Notes: generated by a model from the letters alone, not told the origin. DNA of 58,104 nt from Acidobacteriota bacterium (GCA_016789705.1 JAEUQR010000128.1:1-58104), one strand, 5' to 3'. Counted from the first letter of the stretch, positions 23,790-32,353 are shown. Numbers and translations: made by a program.

Positions 23790-25322
23790 ATGCGTGTGGC
23801 CCGTCGCGTTGTGCTCGTCGCGGCCTTGTGTGCCGCGGTAGTGATGTCACTCGAGGCGCGGGCGCCTGGAGCTGACGCCGAACTGCAGTTCCAGCTCGCG
23901 GAACTCCTGTACGAAGAGACCCGCTTTGACGAAGCGCGCGAGGCCTACCGGCTCGCTGCCGCTGCCGACGATCCCGGGTTGCGGATGCGGGCGCGCATCG
24001 GCGTCGTGAAGACGGCGCTCCTCCTCGGCGAGTTCGAGGAGGCACAGCGCGAAGCCGCGAGCCTTCGCCTGGATTCTCCGGGCAATCCCGAAGCGATGGC
24101 CGTGCACGCCGACGCCCTGTGGTCGGCCGGCCTCTTCGACGAAGCGGAACGCGAGTTCCGCGACGCGCTGTCGCTGGCGCCGGAGATGTCGCGCGGGCGC
24201 CACGGCCTCGCCAAGGCGCTGGCCTCGCGATCGAAGCTCGACGAGGCGCTGAACGAGGTGCAGGCGGCGCTGCGCACGTCGCCGCGCGACGGCGAAATCC
24301 ATCACACGACGGGCGCCATCCTCGAGCGGCTGCGCCGCTACGAGGCGGCCGCGGCGTCCTACACCAATTACGTCAATCTGCTGCCGAACAAGGACAAGAG
24401 CGACAAGGCGCTCTGGTCGAAGGCGCAGATCCGCTTCCTGCAGGCCTTCCGCAGCCGCGAGGCCAATGCCCTCGACGAGAACTCGAAGGGCCGCCTCCAC
24501 ACCGTGCCCTTCAAGCTCGTGAAGGACAAGGTGATCGTGAAGGGCCGCATCAACGGCGGCCGCTGGGTCGACTTCGTGCTCGATACGGGCTCGGAGCAGA
24601 CGACGATTTCCCGGCAGATCGGCCAGGCGGCCGGCGTCGTGCCGATCACCTACACGCTCAGCGCCGGTGTCGGCGAGGTGGGCCTGCGCGGCTTGCAGCT
24701 GGCGCGCCTCGACAGCTTCGAGGTGGGCACGCTCAAAGTGCATGACGTGCCGGTGCTCATCAAGAACCCGGCGCTCAAGGGCATTCCGAAGCGCGAGATG
24801 GAGAGCTTCTCGCCGATGGCGTTCGGCCTGTCGATGACGATCGACTATTCCACGAAGCTGCTGACCATCGGCGATTCGCTGCCCGACGACGCCGCCGACA
24901 TCCGCCTGCCGCTGCGGATGCACCGCCTCGCGATGGTGCGCGGTCTCATCAACGCGGAGCGGCCCGCGTACTTCGTGGTCGACACCGGCGGGGAAGTCAT
25001 CTCGATCAGCAAGGCGACGGCCGACGCGCTGCACCCGGACGGCCAGATGCCCGGACGCAAGATCGCGCTGCGCGTGTACGGCACGTCAGGCTGGGACCGC
25101 GACGCGTTCCTGATGCAGGGCCTGAATCTGTCGTTCCGCGACATCGAGTACCGCAACTTCTCGGTGGTGGTGCTGAACCTGAGGGCGCCGAGCGTGCTGC
25201 TCGGCTTCCAGCTCGGCGGCATCGTCGGCCACAAGTTCCTGAGCCCCTACCGCGTGGCCATGGACCTCGACCGCAGCGAACTGCGCATGACGCGCGTTGC
25301 TCGCGGCGCAAGGACGAACTAG
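23790..25322 (+). CDS. TPR protein with two retropepsin-like aspartyl protease domains
   Basis: 510 residues from ATG 23790. A signal peptide (VVLVAALCAAVVMSLEARA) is followed by TPR repeats (~25-200: ELLYEETRFDEAREAYRLA, DALWSAGLFDEAEREFRDALSL). Two related domains then each carry an aspartyl-protease DTG: VLDTGSEQTTIS near 260 and VVDTGGEVISIS near 400, with matching hydrophobic-Gly motifs later (PSVLLGFQLGGIVGHKFL). Two lobes in one chain resemble a pepsin-type bilobal arrangement built from retropepsin-like halves. Such exported proteins are common in Acidobacteriota; activity and substrate are unknown. The gene is convergent with the large metalloprotease-like gene. Confidence 0.85.
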   Translation: MRVARRVVLVAALCAAVVMSLEARAPGADAELQFQLAELLYEETRFDEAREAYRLAAAADDPGLRMRARIGVVKTALLLGEFEEAQREAASLRLDSPGNPEAMAVHADALWSAGLFDEAEREFRDALSLAPEMSRGRHGLAKALASRSKLDEALNEVQAALRTSPRDGEIHHTTGAILERLRRYEAAAASYTNYVNLLPNKDKSDKALWSKAQIRFLQAFRSREANALDENSKGRLHTVPFKLVKDKVIVKGRINGGRWVDFVLDTGSEQTTISRQIGQAAGVVPITYTLSAGVGEVGLRGLQLARLDSFEVGTLKVHDVPVLIKNPALKGIPKREMESFSPMAFGLSMTIDYSTKLLTIGDSLPDDAADIRLPLRMHRLAMVRGLINAERPAYFVVDTGGEVISISKATADALHPDGQMPGRKIALRVYGTSGWDRDAFLMQGLNLSFRDIEYRNFSVVVLNLRAPSVLLGFQLGGIVGHKFLSPYRVAMDLDRSELRMTRVARGARTN

Positions 25323-25350
25323 GAACAGGGAACAGAAGTCCCCTTACATG

Positions 25351-25381
25351 CGAACGGCCGCCCATCTCGGGCGGCCGTTCG
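25351..25381. terminator. Bidirectional hairpin terminator
   Basis: Perfect 13-bp arms (CGAACGGCCGCCC and GGGCGGCCGTTCG) around ATCTC lie between two convergent genes. No clear T-run follows, but position and symmetry support a shared terminator. Confidence 0.65.
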
Positions 25382-25425
25382 TGTGTTCGGGAGCGTGCCG
25401 CGGGAAACCGTGGTCCTTGGGGCCG

Positions 25426-25455
25426 TGTTCCCTCAGTCCCTGCTCCCTCAGGCCC
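25426..25455. repeat. Two tandem 15-bp units flanking the terminator
   Basis: TGTTCCCTCAGTCCC is followed directly by TGCTCCCTCAGGCCC, 13 of 15 identical. The start, TGTTCCC, also occurs inverted as GGGAACA at 25328-25334, next to a related AGGAACA, so the hairpin sits between oppositely oriented heptamers. Confidence 0.5.
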
Positions 25456-25460
25456 TGTGG

Positions 25461-28400
25461 TTAGAAGTCGTACCCGATCCACACCTGGAAGCGGGGCTTG
25501 CGGAAGGCGGCGCTGCCGCCCTGCTGCGCGAACACCACGTCTTCCCAGCTCTGGTTGAAGAGCGTGCGCCAGCTCCAGTCGAAGTGCACCGGGAAGCCGA
25601 GGGCGAAGGTCTGCAGGCCGATGCCGTAGCTCGCCCGGGCATCCACCAGACGGAAGCCCGAGACGGCGATGGGGGCACCGAACACCGGCACACCCTGCGT
25701 CGGATCCAGCGGGTCGGCCACGTAGCCGGTGATCGGGCGCTCCACTGAGGCCTCGCGCGAGTAGGCCTTGAACCCCGACTGGTCGAAGTAGGCACCGCCG
25801 ACGTTTGCGAAGAGCGTGCCGCGGATGCCGCCGAGGATACCGATCGGCGTGGCCATCGCGTGGATGAGGGGCAGGCGCAGTTCGGCGTTGAGGTGATAGC
25901 CGTTCTGGCCCAGGAACTCGAGGTACTCGTAACCGCGCATCTCGGAGTTGCCGCCGAAGAAGAAGTAGCCGGGATTGTCGCCCCAGCTCTTGAAGCCGCG
26001 GGCGCGCAGCGCCAGCAGACCCGAGCCGCCGAGCCGCAGGTACTTGCGCACGTCGCCGTCGAGCGTCTGCCGGCTGAGTGAGCCGGCGATCTTCGGCGCG
26101 ATCTCGAACGAGAGCCGTGCCGTGCTGCCCGAGAGCGGCCCGAACTCACGGAAGATGGTGGTTTCCTGCACCAGGGCGACGCCGAACGGCACGAGGTAGC
26201 CGTTGTTGAAGAGGCTGCGGCCGAACTGCTGCTCCTGGTACTGCTGCGAGAACAGCTCCAGGTTGACGTCCTCGAAGCGCTGCTGCGACTGGAACACGCC
26301 GCCCGTGAACTCGATGCGGCGGTAGCGGTTGAACGGCCAGATGCCGAACGCGGTCGCGCCGCGCGTGGTCGTCGTGGCCACCGCGAGGTCGCGGTCGATG
26401 AAGCCGCTGAACGCGGGGTCGTAGAAGATGCCCTGGTTCTGTCCGTAGAAGAACTGCGTCTGCGAGAAGCCCTGGATGGCGTATTGGAAGCGGCGCTCGA
26501 GGTTGATGTACGAGCCCGAGAACGAGCGGAACTGCGACACCGACGTCGCGTACATCGTGAACTGCTGATCGCCGAGCACGTCGGTGAAGGCGATGGCCGT
26601 GCCGCCGAGGAAGTCGCCGCCGCTCGTCAGCCCGACGTTGACGGGCGGCCGGCCCTCGAGGAACAGCTTCTCGAACTTGCCCTTGCGCTTCTGGTTGTCG
26701 GCGACGAGGGTGTGGGTGAGCGGCGCCTGGAAGTCGATGATCGGCCCGGCGGAGCCGAAGTCTTCCGTCGTGGCCTTGCCGATCGGCTCGCGCTTGTCGA
26801 GCACGTGCACGCTGTAATCGCCCTTGTAGTAGCTGACGAAGGCCACCTGCTGGCCGTCGCCGCCCTTGTTGAGCACGACCGGCGACAGGTTGCCGCCCAC
26901 CGCGTCGGTGTAACGAGCGAGCGCGCTCGTCTTCAGGTTGAGCGTCCAGATGTTGTAGATGGTGCCGTTCTTCGCCGCCTCGGGGTCGATGGTCTCGTTC
27001 GGATCGACCGCCGTGGACGCGAAGACCAGCGTGTTCTCGTCCATGAACTGCGCGCCGTTGTCGTCGTGCGTGCCGAAGGTGAGCTGCGTCCGCTTGCCGG
27101 TCGCGGCCTCGACACGGAACAGCTTTTCGTTGCCGCTGAGGCGGGTCGAGACGATGAGCCCCCTGCCGTCGGGCGTCCAGGTGGGCGCGTAGTCGGCAAA
27201 CGAGTCTTTCGTCACGTTGGTGACGGCGGCCGTGGCCAGGTCGATCGTGAAGATGTCGGTCGTGCCCTCGCGCATCGCCGAGAACGCCACAACCTTGCCG
27301 TCAGGCGAGAAGTCCGGCGATTCCGGCGCATCCAGATCGTTCAGCTCGACCCGCTGCACGACTTTCCGCGTGATGACGTCCTGCACGATGAGCGAGCGGT
27401 CCTTCTCGGTGCGGACGAAGAAGGCGATGCGGTCGCCCGCCGGCGCCCACGACATCCAGGGCACCGAGTTGCCGCGGCCGCCCGGCTGCACGATGTACTC
27501 GAACCCGCGCGACTGATCGAAGCCGGGGGTGAGGTTGCGGATGACGCTGCCGTCCTTGGCCGAGAGCAGCACGATGTCGATCTCGCGGTCGTTCGGGTTG
27601 ATGGTCATCGCCGCGATGAGGTCACCCGACGGGGAGGGCTCGATCGAGAAGGCCTGCGCGAAGCGCGACTTCTCGGGATTGGGCGCCAGGTTGCGGCCGT
27701 AGTCGGCCGGCCGCTCCTTGTCGCGGAACGGCTTGAATCGTTCCTTCAGGTAGCGGTCGAACTCGCGGTCCCACTCTTCGGCCGACATCTGGAAGGCTTC
27801 CTGGTAGGCGTCGTCGCCGCCGCCGATGATGCTCTTGCGCAGCGCGAACACGTACTGCCGCACACCTTCCTTGCCCCAGCGTGCCTCCATGAACTCGAAG
27901 GCGGCGTGGCCGAGGTTGTAGATGCCGCGCGGGCTGCCCAGGTTGCCGTAGCCCTGGAGGTTGCTCATCTTCGGCACGATGTCGGCGATGGCGACATCGC
28001 GCACCATCATGATGTCGAGGGGACGCCAGATGCCCGTCATGTAGTCGGACATGCCTTCGTTCACCCAGAGCGGGGTGGTGTTGCGGATGAGCGACGTCGG
28101 GATGATGTCGAACTGGAAGATGTGGGTCAGCTCGTGGACGATGAGCCGGTAGAGCAGGTCGGGGGGCTCGTCCATCGGCATCAGGATGCGATACCGGCTC
28201 GGCTCGGCGAAGGCGCCGACGCCTTCCTGCGCGGCGCCCGGGATGACGTTCTGCTGGTAGAACTCGGCGCCGGTCTGGAAGAGGATGAGCGGCACCTTGG
28301 CCGCCAGGTCGTGCTTCAACTCGGAACTGATGTGCTGATAGGCGCTTTCGGCGTAGCCCGCCATGCGCTCGAGATGCGGCTCGATTTCCGGGTAGTAGTA

Positions 28401-28589
28401 GATCTCGAAGTGGTCGGTCTGGTAGGTGTGCCACTTGAAGTGGTCGTACCGGATGGCGTTCTTGCCGTAATACGGCGCGAACTGCGTCTGGGCGGCCGCG
28501 GGAGCCGGTCCGGTCACGAACGCGAGGGTCAGGACGAGCGCGATCGACAGAGCCGCAGGGAGGGGCCGAGCCGGCGTGCAGGTTCGCAT
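25461..28589 (-). CDS. HExxH peptidase-like / TolB propeller / outer-membrane barrel fusion
   Basis: 1042 residues from ATG 28589, with GAGGAG 9 nt upstream. Order: signal peptide (SIALVLTLAFVTGPAPAAAQ); a peptidase-MA-like region with the zinc motif HELTH near 170 and the downstream WVNEGMSDYMTG glutamate; a long TolB/WD40-type propeller (~300-670, blades such as DAPESPDFSPDGKVVAFSAM and YAPTWTPDGRGLIVSTRL); and a C-terminal BamA-like barrel of ~350 residues ending in WIGYDF, a good barrel signal. Similar fusions occur in Acidobacteriota and Bacteroidota without known substrates. It is probably surface-exposed and anchored by its barrel. Divergent from the ECF sigma operon. Confidence 0.87.
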   Translation of the reverse strand: MRTCTPARPLPAALSIALVLTLAFVTGPAPAAAQTQFAPYYGKNAIRYDHFKWHTYQTDHFEIYYYPEIEPHLERMAGYAESAYQHISSELKHDLAAKVPLILFQTGAEFYQQNVIPGAAQEGVGAFAEPSRYRILMPMDEPPDLLYRLIVHELTHIFQFDIIPTSLIRNTTPLWVNEGMSDYMTGIWRPLDIMMVRDVAIADIVPKMSNLQGYGNLGSPRGIYNLGHAAFEFMEARWGKEGVRQYVFALRKSIIGGGDDAYQEAFQMSAEEWDREFDRYLKERFKPFRDKERPADYGRNLAPNPEKSRFAQAFSIEPSPSGDLIAAMTINPNDREIDIVLLSAKDGSVIRNLTPGFDQSRGFEYIVQPGGRGNSVPWMSWAPAGDRIAFFVRTEKDRSLIVQDVITRKVVQRVELNDLDAPESPDFSPDGKVVAFSAMREGTTDIFTIDLATAAVTNVTKDSFADYAPTWTPDGRGLIVSTRLSGNEKLFRVEAATGKRTQLTFGTHDDNGAQFMDENTLVFASTAVDPNETIDPEAAKNGTIYNIWTLNLKTSALARYTDAVGGNLSPVVLNKGGDGQQVAFVSYYKGDYSVHVLDKREPIGKATTEDFGSAGPIIDFQAPLTHTLVADNQKRKGKFEKLFLEGRPPVNVGLTSGGDFLGGTAIAFTDVLGDQQFTMYATSVSQFRSFSGSYINLERRFQYAIQGFSQTQFFYGQNQGIFYDPAFSGFIDRDLAVATTTTRGATAFGIWPFNRYRRIEFTGGVFQSQQRFEDVNLELFSQQYQEQQFGRSLFNNGYLVPFGVALVQETTIFREFGPLSGSTARLSFEIAPKIAGSLSRQTLDGDVRKYLRLGGSGLLALRARGFKSWGDNPGYFFFGGNSEMRGYEYLEFLGQNGYHLNAELRLPLIHAMATPIGILGGIRGTLFANVGGAYFDQSGFKAYSREASVERPITGYVADPLDPTQGVPVFGAPIAVSGFRLVDARASYGIGLQTFALGFPVHFDWSWRTLFNQSWEDVVFAQQGGSAAFRKPRFQVWIGYDF

Positions 28590-28727
28590 ACGAAGAACTC
28601 CTCGGAAATCCTGGGGACGTCGCGGCAGTCGGGCACCGGGCGCCAGCGCTTCGGGCATCTTACTCTGGAGCGACGCAGCTCGCACTCGAGAGGGTTCAAG
28701 CAAGTTCCGGTCCCCGTCTCCGTGTCC

Positions 28728-28733
28728 TATACT
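28728..28733 (+). promoter_or_regulatory. Candidate -10 (TATACT) of the ECF sigma operon
   Basis: TATACT lies 85 nt before the GTG of the sigma gene. The leader that follows contains a GGGGGT-TC-ACCCCC hairpin and an unsupported 24-codon frame (28758-28832). No clear -35 is seen. The remaining bases of this 229-bp divergent gap must also carry the promoter of the peptidase-barrel gene. Confidence 0.4.
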
Positions 28734-28818
28734 TGAGACGCGTTCGTGCCCTCCACCATGCCGGGAATAGACCGCCGCCGCCGGGGGTTCACCCCCACAT
28801 CCGCGCTGTCGGAGGCCC

Positions 28819-29412
28819 GTGTTCGCACGTAAGCCGCCGCCGGGCGCGGACCCTGGTGTGCGGCTCATGGATGAAGCGCTTGCGCTGATGAACGGTCTCT
28901 ACGGCACGGCCGTACGTCTCACCCGGGACGGCGATGCGGCGCGTGACCTCGTGCAGGACACCTATCTGAAGGCGATCCGGGCGGAGGCGCGTTTCGAGCC
29001 GGGCACGAATCTCAAGGCCTGGCTCTACACGATCCTCCACAACACCTGGCGCAACCGGCGGCGGGACTTCGCGCGCGCCCGGGTGTCGTTCGACAGCGAC
29101 ACCGTGGACGCGGCGGTCGATGCCGGCCGTCCCGGGGTCGTCGACGCGGCCACGCCCGAAACAGAGCTGCTGCGGTCGGTGATGGATGCCGACATCAAGG
29201 CGGCCGTGGACGCCCTGCCCGATGCCTTTCGCGAAGCCGTCTGGCTGCGCGATGTCGAAGACCTTTCGTATCAGGAAATCGCCGACGCGCTGTCGGTGCC
29301 GATTGGCACCGTGATGTCGCGCATCTCCCGCGGTCGCAAGCTGCTGCACGCATCACTCAGTGCCCGGCCCGGATTCCCGCGGCCCCGTACAGGAACGGCA
29401 GGAGAAGTATGA
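28819..29412 (+). CDS. ECF-type RNA polymerase sigma factor
   Basis: 197 residues. Region 2 (GLYGTAVRLTRDGDAARDLVQDTYLKAIRAEARFEPGTNLKAWLYTILHNTWRN) and region 4 (DALPDAFREAVWLRDVEDLSYQEIADALSVPIGTVMSRISRGRKLL) are intact, with no sigma-3. The GTG start at 28819 has GGAGG only 3 nt upstream, which is close; an ATG at 28867 just ahead of region 2 is an alternative. It overlaps the zinc anti-sigma gene by 4 bp, and a thioredoxin gene follows, so it likely responds to an envelope or oxidative signal held by that anti-sigma. The target promoter was not identified. Confidence 0.92.
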   Translation: MFARKPPPGADPGVRLMDEALALMNGLYGTAVRLTRDGDAARDLVQDTYLKAIRAEARFEPGTNLKAWLYTILHNTWRNRRRDFARARVSFDSDTVDAAVDAGRPGVVDAATPETELLRSVMDADIKAAVDALPDAFREAVWLRDVEDLSYQEIADALSVPIGTVMSRISRGRKLLHASLSARPGFPRPRTGTAGEV

Positions 29413-30173
29413 CGCTCGAGTTTCCCACCCAGGCCGCAGGCTGTCGCCAGATGGAGGCGCTGCTGCCTCCCTTCGTGGACGGCGAGGCGCTGCCGTCGAT
29501 TCGCGCCGAAGTCGAGGCGCACCTGGCGATGTGCGCGGATTGCCGCGAGGCCGTCGAGGCCCAACGCGCGGTGCGCGCGCTGCTCGTGAGCCGCCGGGCG
29601 CGGCTGATTGAGACCGCGCCGGACGGCCTGGCCGACAACGTCCGCCGCGTGGTCGCCGCCCAGCAGGCGCGCACCACCCCGGCCTGGTCGCGCCTGTCGG
29701 CCTTCGCCGCCGCCGCCGCGGTGGTGCTCGCGGTGACCGGGGCGCTTTCGTGGGCGACCGGCCGGTCGTCGGTGCTCCTCGCGGCGCAGCTCACGCTCGA
29801 CCATCTCAAGTGTTTCGTCATCGACGGCGACGACCACGACCACCCGATGACCGCGGATGCCGCCCAGGCCCACTTTCACCAGGACTTCGGGATGGACGTG
29901 CGACTGCCGGTGCCGCCCGAAGGCAGCCACGCCAGACTCGTGAGCGTGCGCCAGTGCCTCTATGGCGAAGGCTGGATCGCGCACGCCCTGTACCGCGTGG
30001 ACGGCGAGGCCGTGTCGCTCTTCGTGATGCGCGGCCGCAACGCCTCGCCCACGGATATCGAGGCCTTCGGGCGCCACGCGGCGGTGGTCACGAAGGGTGA
30101 CTCGACCTACGTGCTCGTCGCGCCGGCCCGGCTGTCGGGAGTGGCTGACGCCGTCGGTCTTGAGGCAGAATGA
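29409..30173 (+). CDS. Zinc-finger anti-sigma factor, membrane-spanning
   Basis: 254 residues. A putative zinc-finger anti-sigma domain lies near the N-terminus with HLAMCADC (HxxxCxxC) and an earlier Cys (GCRQMEALL). One membrane helix at ~97-117 (LSAFAAAAAVVLAVTGALSW) puts ~135 residues outside; that outer domain has a His/Asp-rich stretch (CFVIDGDDHDHPM, HFHQDF) that could bind metal. It overlaps the sigma gene by 4 bp upstream and the TlpA gene by 4 bp downstream. The family sequesters the sigma factor until the outer domain senses a signal; the signal is unknown. Confidence 0.9.
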   Translation: MTLEFPTQAAGCRQMEALLPPFVDGEALPSIRAEVEAHLAMCADCREAVEAQRAVRALLVSRRARLIETAPDGLADNVRRVVAAQQARTTPAWSRLSAFAAAAAVVLAVTGALSWATGRSSVLLAAQLTLDHLKCFVIDGDDHDHPMTADAAQAHFHQDFGMDVRLPVPPEGSHARLVSVRQCLYGEGWIAHALYRVDGEAVSLFVMRGRNASPTDIEAFGRHAAVVTKGDSTYVLVAPARLSGVADAVGLEAE

Positions 30174-30814
30174 CGGGTATGGAGTCCGAGACCCCGTCCA
30201 CCCCGCCGGCTACGTCCATGCGCACCGTCGCCATCATCGCCACGGTGGTGGCGCTCATCGGCATCAGCATCCCCTTCACCTGGGACACGCACGCCGATGC
30301 CGGCGGCGAGCCGATCACGGCGCCGCTCATGGAGCCGGTGGCGGCGCATGCCTCCGCGCTCGAACTCGGGGCGCAGGCCGACGCGGCAGCGTGCATGCCG
30401 AATGCGAAGCCGGCGACGGACTTCACGCTGCCGGCGCTCGACGGCAAGAAGGTGTCGCTCAGCCAGTTCAAGGGCAAGGTCGTGCTGCTGAACTTCTGGG
30501 CGACCTGGTGCGGCCCGTGCAAGGCCGAGATCCCCGGCTTCGTCGAGCTGCAGCAGCAGTACAAGAATGATCTGGTGATCCTTGGACTTTCCGTCGATGA
30601 CCCGGCCGACAAGGCCAGGGCGTTCGCGGATCAGTACAAGGTGAACTACCCGATGGTGCTCGGCCTCGGCCACGACGAGATTCAGGACGCCTACGGCCCG
30701 ATCTACGGCATTCCCGCGTCGTTCCTCATCAGCCGCGACGGCAAGGTCTGCAAGCGGCATCTCGGTATTGCACCGAAGTCGCAGTTCGAGCGTGAGATCA
30801 AAGCCCTGCTCTGA
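30170..30814 (+). CDS. TlpA-like thioredoxin-fold protein, membrane-anchored
   Basis: 214 residues. One N-terminal helix (VAIIATVVALIGISIPF) anchors a thioredoxin-fold domain with active site WCGPC and the TlpA/ResA-type LPALDGKKVSLSQFKGKVVLLNFWA opening. The cis-Pro loop is GIPASFLI. It should reduce disulfides in the periplasm, for example in cytochrome or copper-protein maturation, or relay peroxide-type signals. Its ATG overlaps the anti-sigma stop codon, so sigma, anti-sigma and thioredoxin are co-expressed and the thioredoxin may tune the anti-sigma's Cys residues. Confidence 0.9.
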   Translation: MTGMESETPSTPPATSMRTVAIIATVVALIGISIPFTWDTHADAGGEPITAPLMEPVAAHASALELGAQADAAACMPNAKPATDFTLPALDGKKVSLSQFKGKVVLLNFWATWCGPCKAEIPGFVELQQQYKNDLVILGLSVDDPADKARAFADQYKVNYPMVLGLGHDEIQDAYGPIYGIPASFLISRDGKVCKRHLGIAPKSQFEREIKALL

Positions 30815-30845
30815 AGTGCGCGTGTAGTATGATCTCTTCAGTTCG

Positions 30846-31067
30846 ATGCTGAAGGGCTTCACACACGCGCGTCTCGCCTGCGGCTGCCGCCTCGCGTTCC
30901 GCGAAGGCACCGGCGGCAGTCCGGTCACCGTCATCGTCGAGGCGAAGTCCCCAGCGTGTCCGAACTCGATGCACGTGCGCGACGTGCCCATCTACGATCA
31001 CCGGGAAGCGCTGCGTCCGGCGACGCGCCCGCTGCCGATCGAAGAAGGGTTCGAGGAAGAGAGCTAG
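30846..31067 (+). CDS. Small Cys-containing protein of unknown function
   Basis: 73 residues, not recognised. Three Cys residues (ACGC and CPNS), a conserved-looking MHVRDVPIYDHREALRPATRP segment and an acidic tail (EEGFEEES). TATGAT lies 12 nt before its ATG. It overlaps the long form of the desaturase frame (GTG 30956) but not the shorter start I prefer (31079). An Arg-rich, low-complexity reading of the desaturase frame over this region supports the small protein as the real product here. Confidence 0.55.
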   Translation: MLKGFTHARLACGCRLAFREGTGGSPVTVIVEAKSPACPNSMHVRDVPIYDHREALRPATRPLPIEEGFEEES

Positions 31068-31078
31068 CGGCCGCCACC

Positions 31079-31909
31079 GTGTTCTGGGGCGTGCAGGCGT
31101 CGTCGCTGCTCGTCTTCACGGTGCCGTTCACCTGGTCGCTCGTGGCCCTCTGGGCCGCCTCGCACTTCATCCGCGCCATCGGCCTCACGCTCGCGTTCCA
31201 TCGCTATTTCGCACATCGCGCCTTCGAAGTGTCGCGGCCGGCCCGGTTCTTCTGGGCGTTCACCGGCACGGCGGCGATGCAGAAGGGGCCGATCTGGTGG
31301 GCCGGGCATCACATCGCGCATCACAAGTACGCCGACCGCGAGGGCGATCCGCACAGCCCGGCGGTGAGCGGCTTCTACTACGCACACGTCGGCTGGTTCC
31401 TGCACGACGCGCGGCACGAGAGCCTGCCGCCCACCAACCCCGTGGTCCGCGACTTCGGCGGCGTGCCGGAGATCGCCTGGCTCGATCGTTACTACGTGGT
31501 GCCGCCGCTGCTGCTGGCGCTCGTGTTGTACCTGGCGGGCGGTTATGCGTGGCTCGTGTGGGGCTTCTCGCTCGCCACGACCACCCTCGCGCACGCCACC
31601 TTCTCGATCAACACGATCAACCACCTGTGGGGCTCGCGGCGGTTCGACACGCCGGATGAGTCGCGCAACAACGCGCTCACCGCGTTCTTCGCGGTGGGCG
31701 AGGGGTGGCACAACAACCACCACCGCTATCAGCGCGCGGCGCGTAACGGCTTCTACTGGTGGGAGTTCGATCCGACGTACTACGTGGTTGCGGCGATGTC
31801 GTGGGTGGGACTGGCGTGGAATCTCCAGCCGGTGCCGCCCCGCATCTACGAGGAAGCGCGGCACGGCGCGCCGGCGCTCGGTGCCGTGGCCGACGGCACC
31901 GACGCGTGA
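31079..31909 (+). CDS. Acyl-CoA/fatty-acid desaturase (delta-9 type)
   Basis: 276 residues from GTG 31079; a longer start at GTG 30956 would add 41 residues but overlaps the small protein gene and reads as Arg-rich nonsense. Membrane segments and the three His boxes are present: HRYFAH, HHIAHH/HHKYAD, and HNNHH. This is the diiron membrane desaturase arrangement that makes cis double bonds in acyl chains. The gene lies between the sigma/anti-sigma/thioredoxin operon and a small HExxH membrane protein. It could supply the unsaturated substrate for the methyltransferase at 36.4 kb. No SD is obvious, so the start is uncertain. Confidence 0.85.
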   Translation: MFWGVQASSLLVFTVPFTWSLVALWAASHFIRAIGLTLAFHRYFAHRAFEVSRPARFFWAFTGTAAMQKGPIWWAGHHIAHHKYADREGDPHSPAVSGFYYAHVGWFLHDARHESLPPTNPVVRDFGGVPEIAWLDRYYVVPPLLLALVLYLAGGYAWLVWGFSLATTTLAHATFSINTINHLWGSRRFDTPDESRNNALTAFFAVGEGWHNNHHRYQRAARNGFYWWEFDPTYYVVAAMSWVGLAWNLQPVPPRIYEEARHGAPALGAVADGTDA

Positions 31910-32343
31910 CGACATGGCGGGCCGCCGCGTACCTGTGGGCGGCACCCACGTCCCTGCCCGGGCTGCTGCTGCTCGTCTGCACGGGAGCCCGCGCCGCGTG
32001 GCGTGACGGCGTGCTCGAGGGCCATGGCCCCGGCGTCGCGCGCTGGTTCGACTTCGTGGCACCGGGCCGCGGCATCATCGCGATGACACTTGGCCATGTC
32101 GTGCTGGCTCGCGACGAGGCGGCTCTCGACGTCACGCGCGCCCACGAGCGCGTGCACGTCGCGCAGTGCGAACGCTGGGGCGCCTTCTTCGTGCCCGCGT
32201 ATCTGTGCGCCAGTGCCGTGGCGTGGGTGCGCGGCCGTGACACCTACTACGACAACGTCTTCGAGCAGGCGGCGTGGCGCGCCGCGCCGATCCCCGCACC
32301 GGTCCCGGCCGTCCTCGACGTCGTCGCGGCGCCGCGCCGCTGA
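31906..32343 (+). CDS. Small membrane protein with HExxH motif
   Basis: 145 residues from GTG, overlapping the desaturase stop as GTGA. Hydrophobic helices at ~8-27 and near 95-110 flank a zinc-type motif HERVH in RAHERVHVAQCERWG. I do not recognise the family; it looks like a small metal-dependent membrane peptidase or lipid-associated protein. A conserved DTYYDNVFEQAAW stretch follows. Translational coupling to the desaturase suggests a lipid or membrane role. Confidence 0.6.
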   Translation: MTTWRAAAYLWAAPTSLPGLLLLVCTGARAAWRDGVLEGHGPGVARWFDFVAPGRGIIAMTLGHVVLARDEAALDVTRAHERVHVAQCERWGAFFVPAYLCASAVAWVRGRDTYYDNVFEQAAWRAAPIPAPVPAVLDVVAAPRR

Positions 32344-32353
32344 TCGCCGGGAC

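Noticed and set aside
26484..28736. Plus-strand frame of 750 codons
   Set aside because: Antisense to the HELTH/barrel gene; low-complexity translation.
28758..28832. 24-codon leader ORF before the ECF sigma gene
   Set aside because: No SD, Arg-rich content and no sign of regulation; kept only as a note.
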